NCBI RefSeq assembly: GCF_000701685.1 | Contig: NZ_JNJO01000009.1 | Location: 1-64,000, forward strand | From: Gemella sanguinis ATCC 700632 | GTDB taxonomy: Bacteria; Bacillota; Bacilli; Staphylococcales; Gemellaceae | Length of the DNA: 64,000 nt | Reading direction: 5' to 3' | Part shown: positions 17,162 through 27,055 of the stretch, one piece after another | Numbering within the stretch: position 1 is the first letter of the stretch | Layout: each line of letters starts with the position of its first letter | Translations under genes and position numbers: made by a program | The notes under the pieces: model-generated | Told to the model about the DNA's origin: nothing | The model's input: only the letters and a program-made list of their open reading frames with translations | Databases searched by the model: none

Positions 17162-18053
17162 CTCTATAACCTAAATCTCGTATTTGATTAGGTTTTGATC
17201 TCCAATTATCTATAACTTTTACCCATAATTCAAGAAAAACTTTCTCTCCAAGAAGTACTTCTATATCTCTTCTAGCTCGAGAGCCGATTTCCTTAATCAT
17301 TTTACCTTGTTTACCAATAATCATACCTTTTTGAGATTTTCTCTCCACAACTATGGTAGCAATAATGTTCTTTTTCTTACCCTCTTGTTTCTCAATTCTA
17401 TCAATAACAACTGCAATAGAATGAGGAATTTCTTGATCAGTTAACTGTAATACTTTTTCTCTTATAAACTCTGAAATTACAAAGTATTCTGGAGAATCTG
17501 TAATTACATCATCTGGATACATTTTAAAGCTAGGTTGTAAGTATTTTTTTGTAGTACTTAGTAGATTATCAACATTAATGGATTTTAGAGCTGAAATAGG
17601 AACTATTTCAACAAAATCATATAGTTCATTATAAAATGTAATAATTTCTAATAATTTTTCTGGAGTTATTAAATCAATTTTATTAATTAATAAAAAAGTA
17701 GGAACTTTAAGTTCTTTTACAATATTGATTAAATGTTGATCCCCAGGACCAAATTTTTCACTAGCATTAATAATTAAATATACAATTTCTGATTCTTGAA
17801 TAGCACTACTTGCTAATTTCATCATATAATCACCTAATTTATGTTTAGGTTTATGAATACCAGGAGTATCTATAAATACGATTTGTGAATCAGAATCTGT
17901 ATAAACACCATTTATTATATTTCTAGTTGTTTGGGGTTTATCAGACATAATTGCAATTTTTTGCTTAAGAATATTATTTAATAATGTTGATTTTCCAGCA
18001 TTCGGACGTCCAATAATAGTAACAAAACCTGTTTTTATTTGTTCATCAAACAT
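17145..18053 (-). CDS. era: GTPase Era
   Basis: Ribosome-biogenesis GTPase that binds the 3' end of 16S rRNA. The 302 residues contain G1 [10 protein letters not shown] (15-24), G3 [11 protein letters not shown]4 NKID and a C-terminal KH domain with [20 protein letters not shown]. It follows ybeY by 2 bp with AGGAGAT upstream, and overlaps recO. The ybeY-era-recO order is shared by many Firmicutes. Confidence 0.97.
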   Translation of the reverse strand: MFDEQIKTGFVTIIGRPNAGKSTLLNNILKQKIAIMSDKPQTTRNIINGVYTDSDSQIVFIDTPGIHKPKHKLGDYMMKLASSAIQESEIVYLIINASEKFGPGDQHLINIVKELKVPTFLLINKIDLITPEKLLEIITFYNELYDFVEIVPISALKSINVDNLLSTTKKYLQPSFKMYPDDVITDSPEYFVISEFIREKVLQLTDQEIPHSIAVVIDRIEKQEGKKKNIIATIVVERKSQKGMIIGKQGKMIKEIGSRARRDIEVLLGEKVFLELWVKVIDNWRSKPNQIRDLGYRDDVFE

Positions 18054-18055
18054 AA

Positions 18056-18529
18056 TTATCTCCTTAATCCAAATTCTTCTAGAATTTTATCTTGTTTTTC
18101 AAACATTTCTTTCTCATCTTCTGGTGTCATATGGTCATAACCTAATAGATGTAGAAAGCCATGAACGGCTAAAAATCCAATTTCTCTATCGAAACTGTGA
18201 TTATAGTCTTCAGCTTGTTCCTTAGCTATATCTACACAGATTATAACATCACCAATTGAATTAATTTCGTCTTCTAAACCGATAATACTAATTTCAGATT
18301 CAACCTCATCGTTAAGGGCAAATGAAATTACATCGGTTGGAACATCTTTACCACGGTAATCTCTATTTATTTCTTGAATTTCTTCTTTATTCACAAATGA
18401 TAAAGACATTTCAGTAATATCCGTATTTACATTTTCATGTTTTGCTGCAGATTCTAACAGTTTCAATAACATATTTTTTGTACTGTCTTGTACTAAATTA
18501 TCATCGTCAATAATGTCTACAAAAGTCAT
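18056..18529 (-). CDS. ybeY: Endoribonuclease YbeY (rRNA maturation factor)
   Basis: Single-strand-specific metallo-endoribonuclease involved in 16S 3'-end processing and 70S quality control. The 157 residues end with the zinc motif [11 protein letters not shown] (H123, H127, H133). The conserved [18 protein letters not shown] block is intact. ATG 18529 is preceded by AAAGGAG. It heads the operon that runs through ftsK. Confidence 0.96.
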   Translation of the reverse strand: MTFVDIIDDDNLVQDSTKNMLLKLLESAAKHENVNTDITEMSLSFVNKEEIQEINRDYRGKDVPTDVISFALNDEVESEISIIGLEDEINSIGDVIICVDIAKEQAEDYNHSFDREIGFLAVHGFLHLLGYDHMTPEDEKEMFEKQDKILEEFGLRR

Positions 18530-18615
18530 AACTTTCTCCTTTAATTTTTTAAAGATGCTAAGGGATAGTTTAAAGATAATAAATATAAATTAATCTAAAA
18601 ACTCTCCCCTATTAA

Positions 18616-19089
18616 TTAATTTAATGAACTAAAATTTTGTTGTCTTAATGCTTCATAAATTATCAATGCAGCAGTATTAGAAAGATTCAATGAACGAACC
18701 TTATCAGACATAGGTATTCTTAAACATTGATTATTGTACTTTTCTCTGAATTCTTTAGGTAAACCTTTAGTTTCACGTCCAAAAATGAAATAAATTTCTT
18801 CGTCATTTTTATTTGAAAAATCAAAATCTGAATAGTTTTTTTCACCAAATTTTGTAATTAAGTAATAATGTTTATCTTCAGTATTTTCTAAAAATTCTTC
18901 AAAACTATCCCAAACAACTAAATCAAGATCTTTCCAATAGTCTAGACCAGCTCTTTTAACTTGCTTATCATCAATTGAGAACCCCAATGGTCTTATAAGA
19001 TGTAATCTTGTGTTTGTACCAACACAAGTTCGTGCAATATTACCGGTATTTGCAGGGATTTCAGGTTGATATAAAACTATATTATTCAT
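18616..19089 (-). CDS. trmL: tRNA (cytidine/uridine-34-2'-O)-methyltransferase
   Basis: SPOUT-class methyltransferase that modifies the wobble base ribose of some leucine tRNAs. The 157 residues show the start IVLYQPEIPANTGNIARTC, the knot region IYFIFGRETKGLP, and LRIPMSDKVRSLNLSNTAALI, all diagnostic of TrmL/CspR. The ATG lies 6 bp after the ffh stop and has no evident Shine-Dalgarno sequence, so it may depend on translational coupling to ffh. Confidence 0.94.
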   Translation of the reverse strand: MNNIVLYQPEIPANTGNIARTCVGTNTRLHLIRPLGFSIDDKQVKRAGLDYWKDLDLVVWDSFEEFLENTEDKHYYLITKFGEKNYSDFDFSNKNDEEIYFIFGRETKGLPKEFREKYNNQCLRIPMSDKVRSLNLSNTAALIIYEALRQQNFSSLN

Positions 19090-19094
19090 ACTAA

Positions 19095-20447
19095 TTAGAA
19101 TGGAAGTTTGCCACCAAACATTCTTCCAAGTCCCTTTCTCTTAGATTTATCATTCATTAAACCACCGAACTGTTTCATCATTTTACGCATTTCTTCAAAT
19201 TGTTTAATAAGTTTGTGAACTTCACTTATTGGACGTCCACTACCTTGAGCAATACGTTTACGACGTGGAACATTAATGATATCAGGATTTTGTCTTTCTT
19301 CAATTGTCATTGATTTTATGATAGCTTCAATATATACGAATTGCTTTTCATCAACAGCATCAAGATTCATATTTTTCATTTTTCCCATACCTGGAATCAT
19401 ACCCAAGATATCTTTAATACTACCTAATTTTTTTACTTGTTCTAATTGTGATAAGAAGTCTTCAAAAGTAAAACTTTGTGTTAGAATTTTCTCTTGCATT
19501 TTTTTTGCTTCATCTTCATCAATTGAAGCTTGAGCTTTTTCTATTAGCGTAAGCACATCACCCATTCCAAGAATTCTAGATGCCATACGTTCTGGGTGGA
19601 ATAATTCTAAATCATTCATTTTTTCACCCATACCTACTAATTTAATTGGTTTTCCAGTTATAGATTTAATTGATAATGCAGCCCCACCACGAGTATCACC
19701 ATCTAATTTAGTTAATACTAAACCAGTGATGTCTAATTGTTCATCAAAAGATGTGGCTATATTTACAGCTTCTTGACCTATCATTGCATCAACTACAAGT
19801 AAAATCTCATCAGGATTTGATACTGATTTTATATCTTTAAGCTCATCCATAAGTAACTCATCAATATGTAAACGACCCGCTGTATCAATAATTACATAAT
19901 TATAATAGTTTTCTTTAGCAAATTCTAAACCTTCTTTTACGATATCAGCAGGATCTTTATCGACAAAGAAAACTTCAATGTCCAATTGTTTTCCTAAAGT
20001 TTTTAACTGCTGAACTGCTGCTGGACGATATACGTCTGCTGCAATAAGAAGCGGTTTTTTCTTCATTGTTTTTTTAGCTTTTAAAGCAAGCTTACCCGCT
20101 GTAGTAGTTTTACCTGCCCCTTGCAGCCCAACCATCATTACTGTTGTAATTTTTCCGCCTTGATTTAGTTCTACGTTTGTACCACCTAATAGTTCAACTA
20201 ATTCTTCATTAACAATTTTTACAATTTGTTGTGCAGGGGTAAGAGATTTCATTACCTCTGTTCCAACAGCACGCTCACTAATTTTTTTTACAAATTCTTT
20301 AACAACTTTAAAGTTAACATCGGCTTCTAATAGTGCTAGACGAACTTCTCTCATCATTTCCTTTACATCAGATTCAGATACTTTACCTTTACCTGTTAGC
20401 TTTGCAATTGTATTTTGTAATCTTTCTGATAAATTTTCAAATGCCAT
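19095..20447 (-). CDS. ffh: Signal recognition particle protein Ffh
   Basis: SRP54 GTPase that, with 4.5S RNA, delivers nascent membrane proteins to FtsY. The 450 residues are the N domain (1-95), G domain with GLQGAGKTT (107-115) and DTAGR, TKLDGDTRGGAA, then the Met-rich M domain (about 300-435) with MIPGMGKMKNMN and RRKRIAQGSGR. It lies 12 bp after ylxM, as usual in Firmicutes, and shares its promoter. Confidence 0.98.
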   Translation of the reverse strand: MAFENLSERLQNTIAKLTGKGKVSESDVKEMMREVRLALLEADVNFKVVKEFVKKISERAVGTEVMKSLTPAQQIVKIVNEELVELLGGTNVELNQGGKITTVMMVGLQGAGKTTTAGKLALKAKKTMKKKPLLIAADVYRPAAVQQLKTLGKQLDIEVFFVDKDPADIVKEGLEFAKENYYNYVIIDTAGRLHIDELLMDELKDIKSVSNPDEILLVVDAMIGQEAVNIATSFDEQLDITGLVLTKLDGDTRGGAALSIKSITGKPIKLVGMGEKMNDLELFHPERMASRILGMGDVLTLIEKAQASIDEDEAKKMQEKILTQSFTFEDFLSQLEQVKKLGSIKDILGMIPGMGKMKNMNLDAVDEKQFVYIEAIIKSMTIEERQNPDIINVPRRKRIAQGSGRPISEVHKLIKQFEEMRKMMKQFGGLMNDKSKRKGLGRMFGGKLPF

Positions 20448-20458
20448 ACAACACTCTC

Positions 20459-20782
20459 CTAATTTTCTAGTTTTATTAATTGATCGACGTAAGAAAGTAT
20501 TCCTTCGTCACTAGTACTTTTTCTTAACTCATTTAACAAGAATAATCTCTCATTATTCAATTTTATTAAGTTTAATTTCTCTTCATACTGCTCTAATTCA
20601 GTAATTGTTCTTTTTATATTATTAGAAACAGCTTGTTTTGAAATATCATAATTCTCTGAAATTTCTGTTAGCGAAAAATCATTGAAATAATAATCATTTA
20701 GATATTGTTTTTGTTTTTCACTTAATAATTCAGAATAAAAATCGTAGAGTTGTGAAATTTTAATAACTTGTTCTATTTCCAC
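20459..20782 (-). CDS. ylxM: UPF0122 helix-turn-helix protein YlxM
   Basis: A 107-residue sigma-region-4-like protein. A helix-turn-helix is visible in YNDFSLTEIS-like sequence (about 30-55: DFSLTEISENYDISKQAV). In streptococci YlxM stimulates SRP assembly and GTPase activity; the position directly before ffh fits. Own promoter at 20822-20850. Confidence 0.92.
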   Translation of the reverse strand: MEIEQVIKISQLYDFYSELLSEKQKQYLNDYYFNDFSLTEISENYDISKQAVSNNIKRTITELEQYEEKLNLIKLNNERLFLLNELRKSTSDEGILSYVDQLIKLEN

Positions 20783-20821
20783 AATTTTCCTCCAATTTAA
20801 AATATAAATCTACATCCTTAT

Positions 20822-20850
20822 ATTATACGATAAAACCTTACTTTTTTCAA
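20822..20850 (-). promoter_or_regulatory. Promoter of ylxM-ffh
   Basis: On the - strand TTGAAA (20845-20850), 17-bp spacer, TATAAT (20822-20827). Confidence 0.78.
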
Positions 20851-20905
20851 TCTTTTGCCCCTTAATATGTCCGGTTTAATAGCTTTACAGAAGAAATTAA
20901 TAAGT

Positions 20906-20945
20906 AAAAAAAGATAAATTATTTGTTAATTATAATTTATCTTTT
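20906..20945 (-). terminator. Terminator of priA
   Basis: A 14-bp perfect stem, AAAAGATAAATTAT with ATAATTTATCTTTT, followed on the - strand by T residues. Confidence 0.85.
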
Positions 20946-20956
20946 CTCGTAATTTT

Positions 20957-23317
20957 TTAAATATAATCTAATGCAGAATTGTCAATTGAAATAGAAATTT
21001 TTTCAGTTGTAAAACTCTCTGAAAAGTAGTTATTTATATATTTTAATAATAAGTGTAGTTTGTTATATTCAGTATCTTGGTATTTAATGATAATGTTAAA
21101 TTTATATTCGTTGTTAACTTTATAAAACATACTTTTATTTGGACCTAAAATATCTAATGTATTTTGTTTTTCATTTAAGAAATTATATATAGTTTTTGCA
21201 GCAAATTCTGTTTTTTGTTCATTGTTCCCTTTTATAGTAATGAAGGATATTTTACAAAAAGGTGGATAATCTAATAATCTTCTACGATTCAATTCATATT
21301 TATAAAAATTTACATAATCGTGATTAATTGAATAATCTATAATATTACTTTCAATATTAGTTTGGAATATTACCTCACCAGTTTTATTACTTCGTCCTGC
21401 CCTTCCAGCTGTTTGAACTAATAATTGGAATAGTTTTTCATTTGCTTTAAAACTAGGTATTGAAATTAGACTATCTATTGATAGCACACCAACAAGTGTA
21501 ATATTTGGAAAATCAAGCCCTTTTGAAATCATTTGTGTACCTAAAAGTATATCTGATTTTTTATTTTTAAAATTAGTTAATAATTTTTCGTATGCTCCCT
21601 TTTTGTTAGTTGTATCGGAATCCATTCGTGTAATACGTATTCCAGGAATATGCTCCAAAAGGTATTCTTCAACACGTTGTATTCCATAATTACCAGAAAC
21701 TAATTCAGGCTTATTGCAGCATTTCTTTATATTAGAAACGTATTTTTTGTAACCACATAAGTGACAACGTAGAGAATTGTCATGTTTGTGATAGTTTAAA
21801 CTAATATCACAATTTTCACATTTATATATATGACCACAAGAAAAACATCTTATAAAATTAGTATAACCTCTCTTATTCATCAGTAGAAGAACCTGTTCAT
21901 TTCTTGAAACCTTCTCTTTTATTTTATTTAATAATTCATTTGAAATAACTTGGTTTTTATCATCTACATGTGAAATAGAAATTTTAGGTAAATTATTGTT
22001 ATATCTTTGTGTTAAAGTTAGCAAATTATTGTTATTATTATTTTTAAAATAATAATATAAATCTATAGTAGGCGTTGCACTAGCATAAAGAACAGTACAT
22101 TTATTATATATACCACGTTTTTTGGCGATATCTTTTGTGTCGTAACGTGGAGATTCTGTTTGTTTATAACTATTCTCATGTTCTTCATCAATAATAATTA
22201 ACCCTAAGTTTTCAAAAGGAGCAAAAACTGCCGATCTAGTACCTAAACAAATATTAACTTTACCATCTTTAATTTTTTTCCATTCATGATACTTATCTTT
22301 AGGAGATAATCTAGAATGAATTACTGATATATTATTACCAAAAATATTTCTAAATTTTTTTTCAATTTGAGGAGTAAGAATTATTTCAGGAACAAGGACT
22401 ATTGAATTTTTATTTGATTTTAAAGCCTCTTCTACAAGTCTTATATATATTTCTGTTTTTCCTGAACCTGTAACACCGTGTAGTAAATATTCATTAAAAC
22501 TATTTTTGTTAAAGTCTTTTAAAATATGATTAAGAACTCCTTGTTGCTTTTCATTTAGTTGTACATTATTTGATAAGATTTTATTATCATAATTAGTTTT
22601 AATTTCTTCTTCTAATAGTTTAATTGAATTATTCTCTATAAGTTTTTTTACAACATTATCCCCAATAGATAATACTTCTTTAACTAAAGATTTCTTAATT
22701 TTTTTATTTTTTACTAAATAATTAATTAAAGTTGTTTGTTTTTTAGTGAATTTCTTTTCTTTATAGTCATTCAAGATGATATATGTTTCGGTATCTGCTT
22801 TTATTTCTTTATTTTTACTAATAAGTTTTATAGCCTTTAATGAAATTAATTGGCCTATTTGTTCTTTAGTGAATATTTTTTCAAATTTTTTCTTTTCAAT
22901 TAGTTTATTGTTATTAAAATACTTAGCATAATCAATTAATAATGTTGTATTTGGGTCTAATAATTCATAATACTCAATATACTTATTTTTAAATATTGTT
23001 GGAATAATTGTTTCAATAGCTTGTATTCTTGTACAAAATAATTCCTCTGACATTACTTTGGAAAGTAAAATCATTTCTTTAGTAAGAACAGGGAAATCAT
23101 CTTTTACTTTTTTTATATATTTAAAATTAGAAATATCTGTTTTTCCTTCATATTTTTCAAAAGTATCAATTACATAACCTTGTACAATTCTCATACCGAA
23201 TGGTACTTCTACTCTAAAGCCTATAATATTTTTATTTTTTAATTCATTTGGAATTTTATAATAGAAACTTCTATTAACGTTATAGTTACTTATATCAGTA
23301 ATTACTTTCGCAAACAT
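20957..23317 (-). CDS. priA: Primosomal protein N' (PriA replication restart helicase)
   Basis: Superfamily 2 helicase that reloads the replisome at stalled forks. About 786 residues: N-terminal DNA-binding domain, helicase with LHGVTGSGKTEIY and IIDEEHE, a zinc-binding insertion (CFSCGHIYKCENC, RCHLCG), then QMISKGLDFPN and TAGRAGRS. The last zinc pair is unusual: adjacent cysteines (KKCCNK) replace the usual CPxC. The start is ATG 23317 because AGGAGGGG precedes it; nine earlier in-frame codons would cover that site. It stands between coaBC and ylxM with its own terminator. Confidence 0.96.
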   Translation of the reverse strand: MFAKVITDISNYNVNRSFYYKIPNELKNKNIIGFRVEVPFGMRIVQGYVIDTFEKYEGKTDISNFKYIKKVKDDFPVLTKEMILLSKVMSEELFCTRIQAIETIIPTIFKNKYIEYYELLDPNTTLLIDYAKYFNNNKLIEKKKFEKIFTKEQIGQLISLKAIKLISKNKEIKADTETYIILNDYKEKKFTKKQTTLINYLVKNKKIKKSLVKEVLSIGDNVVKKLIENNSIKLLEEEIKTNYDNKILSNNVQLNEKQQGVLNHILKDFNKNSFNEYLLHGVTGSGKTEIYIRLVEEALKSNKNSIVLVPEIILTPQIEKKFRNIFGNNISVIHSRLSPKDKYHEWKKIKDGKVNICLGTRSAVFAPFENLGLIIIDEEHENSYKQTESPRYDTKDIAKKRGIYNKCTVLYASATPTIDLYYYFKNNNNNNLLTLTQRYNNNLPKISISHVDDKNQVISNELLNKIKEKVSRNEQVLLLMNKRGYTNFIRCFSCGHIYKCENCDISLNYHKHDNSLRCHLCGYKKYVSNIKKCCNKPELVSGNYGIQRVEEYLLEHIPGIRITRMDSDTTNKKGAYEKLLTNFKNKKSDILLGTQMISKGLDFPNITLVGVLSIDSLISIPSFKANEKLFQLLVQTAGRAGRSNKTGEVIFQTNIESNIIDYSINHDYVNFYKYELNRRRLLDYPPFCKISFITIKGNNEQKTEFAAKTIYNFLNEKQNTLDILGPNKSMFYKVNNEYKFNIIIKYQDTEYNKLHLLLKYINNYFSESFTTEKISISIDNSALDYI

Positions 23318-23351
23318 TTTTTTCCCCTCCTTTCTAAGAAACATAAACTAA

Positions 23352-23384
23352 GAGTGGAATAAATCAGATTGATTTTAACCACTC
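23352..23384 (-). terminator. Hairpin between coaBC and priA
   Basis: GAGTGG / CCACTC outer stem with an inner TAAATCA / TGATTTTA pairing; the following T content is modest, so this may be a weak terminator or an attenuator for priA. Confidence 0.5.
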
Positions 23385-23411
23385 CTAAAATTTATCAAGT
23401 AACTTTATTAA

Positions 23412-24584
23412 TTAAATAATTGTATTTAATATTTCTTTAGCAATAGATTCTTTACTACTTTTTTCAATTTTTCTTACATTCTTATTTTTATCAATAATAT
23501 AAACTTCGTTATCATCACTACCAAAGCCTATATCATTCTTCGAAATGTCATTAGCTACAATGTAGTCAAGATGTTTTTTTTCAATCTTTTCCATAGCATA
23601 TTCTAATAATGAATTTGTTTCTGCAGCAAAGCCAATAACTATTTGATTATCTCTTTTATTTTCACCTACGTACTTTAATATATCCGGTGTACGTTTAAGT
23701 TTAATAGATAAATCACCATCTTGTTTCTTTACTTTTTTATCGAATACTTCAATTGGTGTGTAGTCTGAAACTGCGGCTGCTTTAATAATAATATCACAAT
23801 CTAAAAAATTATTTTTTACTACATTATACATATCTTGAGTACTTACTATTTTCTCAACAGTTATATTTAGGTGTTGAGGTTTTGTATCTACTCCAGTTAC
23901 TAGTATTACTTTCGCACCTCTTTTAGCACATTCATTTGCAAGTGCAATTCCCATCTTACCACTAGAAGGGTTCGTAAAACATCTGAATGGATCAATGAAC
24001 TCTTTTGTAGGCCCAGCTGTTATTAATACTTTTTTATTTAAAAGCTCATTATTGCTTTCGAATAGAACGCTACTAATAATAGTATCTGTAGAAGGAAATT
24101 TTCCTTTTCCTACATCACCACATGCTAATAATCCTGATGCTGGTTCTATTAGATTAAATCCTAATCTTGAAAGTTTTTTAATATTTTCTTGAATTATAGG
24201 ATTTTCATACATAGCAGTATTCATTGCGGGAAAAATAAAAACTTTATTAAAGTTTCTAACTGCTAACATTAAAGATGAGGCTAAATCATCAGCCAGACCA
24301 TTTGCAAATTTTGAAATTAAGTTAGCAGTTGCAGGTGCTACAATAATTTTATCAGCCCATTTTCCTAAATCAATATGTTGTATTTCTTCTTCATTAATTT
24401 CAGTAAACGTATCTGTATAAACTTTATTTTTAGTTAATGTTTGAAATGGAAGTTCCGTAACGAATTGTTTGGCATTATTTGTTAATATTACTTTAACATT
24501 ATGACCTTGTTTTACTAATTGACTAGTAAGATCAATAGCTTTATATGCTGCAATTCCTCCTGAAACTATTTGTAATATATTCAT
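23412..24584 (-). CDS. coaBC: Bifunctional phosphopantothenoylcysteine decarboxylase/ligase
   Basis: Two steps of coenzyme A synthesis in one chain: CoaB joins cysteine to phosphopantothenate, CoaC decarboxylates the product. The 390 residues divide into an N-terminal flavin CoaC domain (1 to about 180) with IVSGGIAAYKAIDL, VAPATANL and PAMNTAMY, and a C-terminal CoaB domain starting at VLITAGPTKEFIDPFR, with GKMGIALANECAKRGA and the IVANDIS segment. ATG 24584 is preceded by AAGGAG. It lies downstream of gpsB. Confidence 0.96.
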   Translation of the reverse strand: MNILQIVSGGIAAYKAIDLTSQLVKQGHNVKVILTNNAKQFVTELPFQTLTKNKVYTDTFTEINEEEIQHIDLGKWADKIIVAPATANLISKFANGLADDLASSLMLAVRNFNKVFIFPAMNTAMYENPIIQENIKKLSRLGFNLIEPASGLLACGDVGKGKFPSTDTIISSVLFESNNELLNKKVLITAGPTKEFIDPFRCFTNPSSGKMGIALANECAKRGAKVILVTGVDTKPQHLNITVEKIVSTQDMYNVVKNNFLDCDIIIKAAAVSDYTPIEVFDKKVKKQDGDLSIKLKRTPDILKYVGENKRDNQIVIGFAAETNSLLEYAMEKIEKKHLDYIVANDISKNDIGFGSDDNEVYIIDKNKNVRKIEKSSKESIAKEILNTII

Positions 24585-24618
24585 TATATGCTCCTTATTT
24601 TATATGCTAGAAATGAAA

Positions 24619-24942
24619 TTAGAAAATATCATTATTTTTTCCACCAGGTCCAAATACAGCGATTTCTAATTTTGATAAACGTTTTAATATATCAACATTA
24701 GTGACTTGAACAGGTTTTTCTTCTCTTGAAGAATTTTTAAGAGCCTCTACTTTAATTTTTAAATTTTGGTTTTCTATTTCTAATTCTTTTAGTTTAGTTA
24801 ATAATTTATCTAATTTCATATAGTCTTCAATAATTAAATCTAAATAATCATTAACATCATCTTCACTATATCCTTTTGTTCTGCTTTTTTTAAATTCTTT
24901 TTCATAAATATTTTTTGCTGTTAAATTTAATTCTATACTCAT
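24619..24942 (-). CDS. gpsB: Cell-cycle protein GpsB (DivIVA-like)
   Basis: A 107-residue cytoplasmic adaptor that coordinates penicillin-binding proteins at the septum. The DivIVA-like N-terminal domain has ELNLTAKNIYEKEFK and KGYSEDDVNDYLDLIIEDY, followed by a coiled coil (about 45-70) and the short C-terminal LKRLSKLEIAVFG. ATG 24942 is chosen for its AAAGGAG; a longer reading would overlap rsmE. Confidence 0.93.
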   Translation of the reverse strand: MSIELNLTAKNIYEKEFKKSRTKGYSEDDVNDYLDLIIEDYMKLDKLLTKLKELEIENQNLKIKVEALKNSSREEKPVQVTNVDILKRLSKLEIAVFGPGGKNNDIF

Positions 24943-24955
24943 TTTATTACTCCTT

Positions 24956-25705
24956 TTATTCAAATTCTGAAAAATATGCAATACAACTTACTAAATAAAG
25001 AGGTGCCGTTTCTGCTCTCAAAATCCTCTTACCTAAGCTTACCATTTTAAATTCAGATTTAGTTAAAATACTAATCTCATTTTCTGATATTCCGCCTTCG
25101 CTTCCGAAAACTGCTATAATTGATTTATTATCTAAATCATCTTTTAATAAAGCTTTTAAATTTTCATTATTTTTATTTTGTGATTCTTTTTCATAAGCTA
25201 CAACTTTATAATCCATATTAGTTGTAGTATTGATTAATTCCTGTAAATTATTAACATAACTCAGTGTAGGAATTATATTACGTTTAGATTGCTCAGCAGC
25301 TTCTTTTAATATCTTATCCCATCTTTTTAATTTTGAATTTATTTTATCAGACTTAATTTTTGCGATATTTCGTTCAGAGTTAAAAAGAATAATATTAAAA
25401 ACACCAAGTTCTGTTAGCTTTTGTAGAAGGTATTCTATTTTATCATTCTTTAGTGGTGGAATCGCTACAGTTATTTTAGTTTTAAGCTCATTAGATTCTT
25501 CAACTTTCTCAAATGGTTCAACAATTACTCTATCGATATTGTTGTCTATAATATTGCATACATATTTTATCTCATCGTTAAATACGATAAATACCTTATC
25601 ATTTATATTTTTTCTCATTACTCTCACAATATGATTGCTGTCTTCTTTAGATAGTTCATACTCTGAGTTTAAATTAAAATTCTTATTTACAAAATATTGT
25701 TGCAT
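24956..25705 (-). CDS. rsmE: 16S rRNA (uracil-1498-N3)-methyltransferase
   Basis: SPOUT methyltransferase for m3U1498 in the decoding region. The 249 residues have an N-terminal PUA-like domain (HIVRVMRKNINDKV) and the C-terminal knot with VAVFGSEGG-like IIAVFGSEGGISENEI and VSLGKRILRAETAPL. ATG 25705 lies 5 nt after AGGAG; an upstream GTG would overlap that site. It precedes gpsB by 13 bp. Confidence 0.95.
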   Translation of the reverse strand: MQQYFVNKNFNLNSEYELSKEDSNHIVRVMRKNINDKVFIVFNDEIKYVCNIIDNNIDRVIVEPFEKVEESNELKTKITVAIPPLKNDKIEYLLQKLTELGVFNIILFNSERNIAKIKSDKINSKLKRWDKILKEAAEQSKRNIIPTLSYVNNLQELINTTTNMDYKVVAYEKESQNKNNENLKALLKDDLDNKSIIAVFGSEGGISENEISILTKSEFKMVSLGKRILRAETAPLYLVSCIAYFSEFE

Positions 25706-25855
25706 AAGCACTCCTATATCTTTATCTTTATATATAATTTTACATTAGAATTTATATTAATGCAATAGCTACTCCAATCTCATTTATTAAATAATTATTA
25801 AGTAAAACAACAGTACGTTATTTAAATTTAAATTCAATGCTATAACGCATAATAA

Positions 25856-25890
25856 TACCCCTCTTACTGGTTTGTTCAGTAAAAGGGGTA
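25856..25890 (-). terminator. Hairpin after mltG
   Basis: TACCCC / GGGGTA and TTACTG / CAGTAA stems with a short internal bulge, in the 216-bp gap between mltG and rsmE. The T-tract is interrupted (TTATTAT), so termination strength is uncertain. Confidence 0.6.
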
Positions 25891-25921
25891 CATATCAGAT
25901 TTTTATTAATCTCTTTTTTTA

Positions 25922-27052
25922 TTAACTTCCAGAAGGAATATATCCTTCGATATGTTTTTTAGCTAACTCTTCATGTTCAGCATATGTTTTTGAGAAATAT
26001 CCTTTGCCATCTTTTGTAGCATGTAAGAAATATAAATAATCTGTTTTTTCAGCATTATTTAGTGCTTCAAATGAAATTGTACTAGTCGAAGCTATTGGAC
26101 CAGGAGGTAAACCTACAGTTGTATATGTGTTATACGGTGAATCTTCTGTTAGTTCTTTTTGAGTAGGAGCTCCAGTCAATTTATCTGCTGCATAGTTTGC
26201 AGAAGGGTCTGTTTGTAGTTTCATACCTTTTGCAAGTCTATTTAAGAATACACTAGCAATTAGTTTATTTTCATCTGTTTTTGTAGATTCTTTTTCTAGA
26301 ATACTAGCCATTGTGATATATTTGTGAATTGAAATTTGAGTTTTCTTACCATTTATATTCCAAGTTTTATTTGTATTTTTATACAATGGAACAATTTTAT
26401 CATTCGCAGCTTGAACCATTTTTGTTATTAGGCTTTCTACAGTCTCGTTATCGTCTATGTTATAAACTGCAGGATATAAATAACCTTCTAATGCATATTT
26501 AATATTTTTACCATAAACTTCATCAGTAATTAATTCAGGGAATTGTTCTTGTAATTTCTTAATAAAATCAGAATCATTAACCTTTTCTAAAAATTCTTCA
26601 GAACTTAGTTTTGTATTCTCAAGATTTTTAGAAATTTTAAGGATACTATCACCTTCTATAACTGAAAATGTCTTTCCGGTTCTTGCATTATCTTTTGAAG
26701 TTAATTCTTCAATTATTTGTGCAAGACTCATACTTGGTTTCAAGTTGAAGTTTCCAATATAAAATCCAGAATTTGAATTCAATCTTGTGTAAATTTTAAA
26801 TACAGTTTCATTTTTTATTAGCCCTTTACTTTTTAGTTCTTGAGCTATTTTTGCACTTCCATAATTTTCTTTTACTTCTATTCTTACATCATTATTGTTA
26901 TTTTTATCAACAGGAGTTGTCATGTAATAGAAAAACGATAATGCAGCTATAGCAATAGCTAGTATTACAGTAAAAATAATAGGTAAAATTGAAGTTTTTC
27001 TTTTATTTTTTTGTCTTAGTTCTTCTCTACGCTTTAATTTTTCTTCGTTCAT
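25922..27052 (-). CDS. mltG: Endolytic murein transglycosylase MltG
   Basis: Membrane-anchored enzyme that cuts nascent glycan strands and sets their length. The 376 residues: cytoplasmic basic N-terminus (KLKRREELRQKNKRK), one membrane helix (about 22-45), a LysM-like region, and the YceG domain with the catalytic Glu in ITMASILEKES and the block LQTDPSANYAADK, then LPPGPIASTSTISFEAL. It follows the DUF1292 gene by 3 bp, as in many Firmicutes. Confidence 0.95.
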   Translation of the reverse strand: MNEEKLKRREELRQKNKRKTSILPIIFTVILAIAIAALSFFYYMTTPVDKNNNNDVRIEVKENYGSAKIAQELKSKGLIKNETVFKIYTRLNSNSGFYIGNFNLKPSMSLAQIIEELTSKDNARTGKTFSVIEGDSILKISKNLENTKLSSEEFLEKVNDSDFIKKLQEQFPELITDEVYGKNIKYALEGYLYPAVYNIDDNETVESLITKMVQAANDKIVPLYKNTNKTWNINGKKTQISIHKYITMASILEKESTKTDENKLIASVFLNRLAKGMKLQTDPSANYAADKLTGAPTQKELTEDSPYNTYTTVGLPPGPIASTSTISFEALNNAEKTDYLYFLHATKDGKGYFSKTYAEHEELAKKHIEGYIPSGS

Positions 27053-27055
27053 TCT

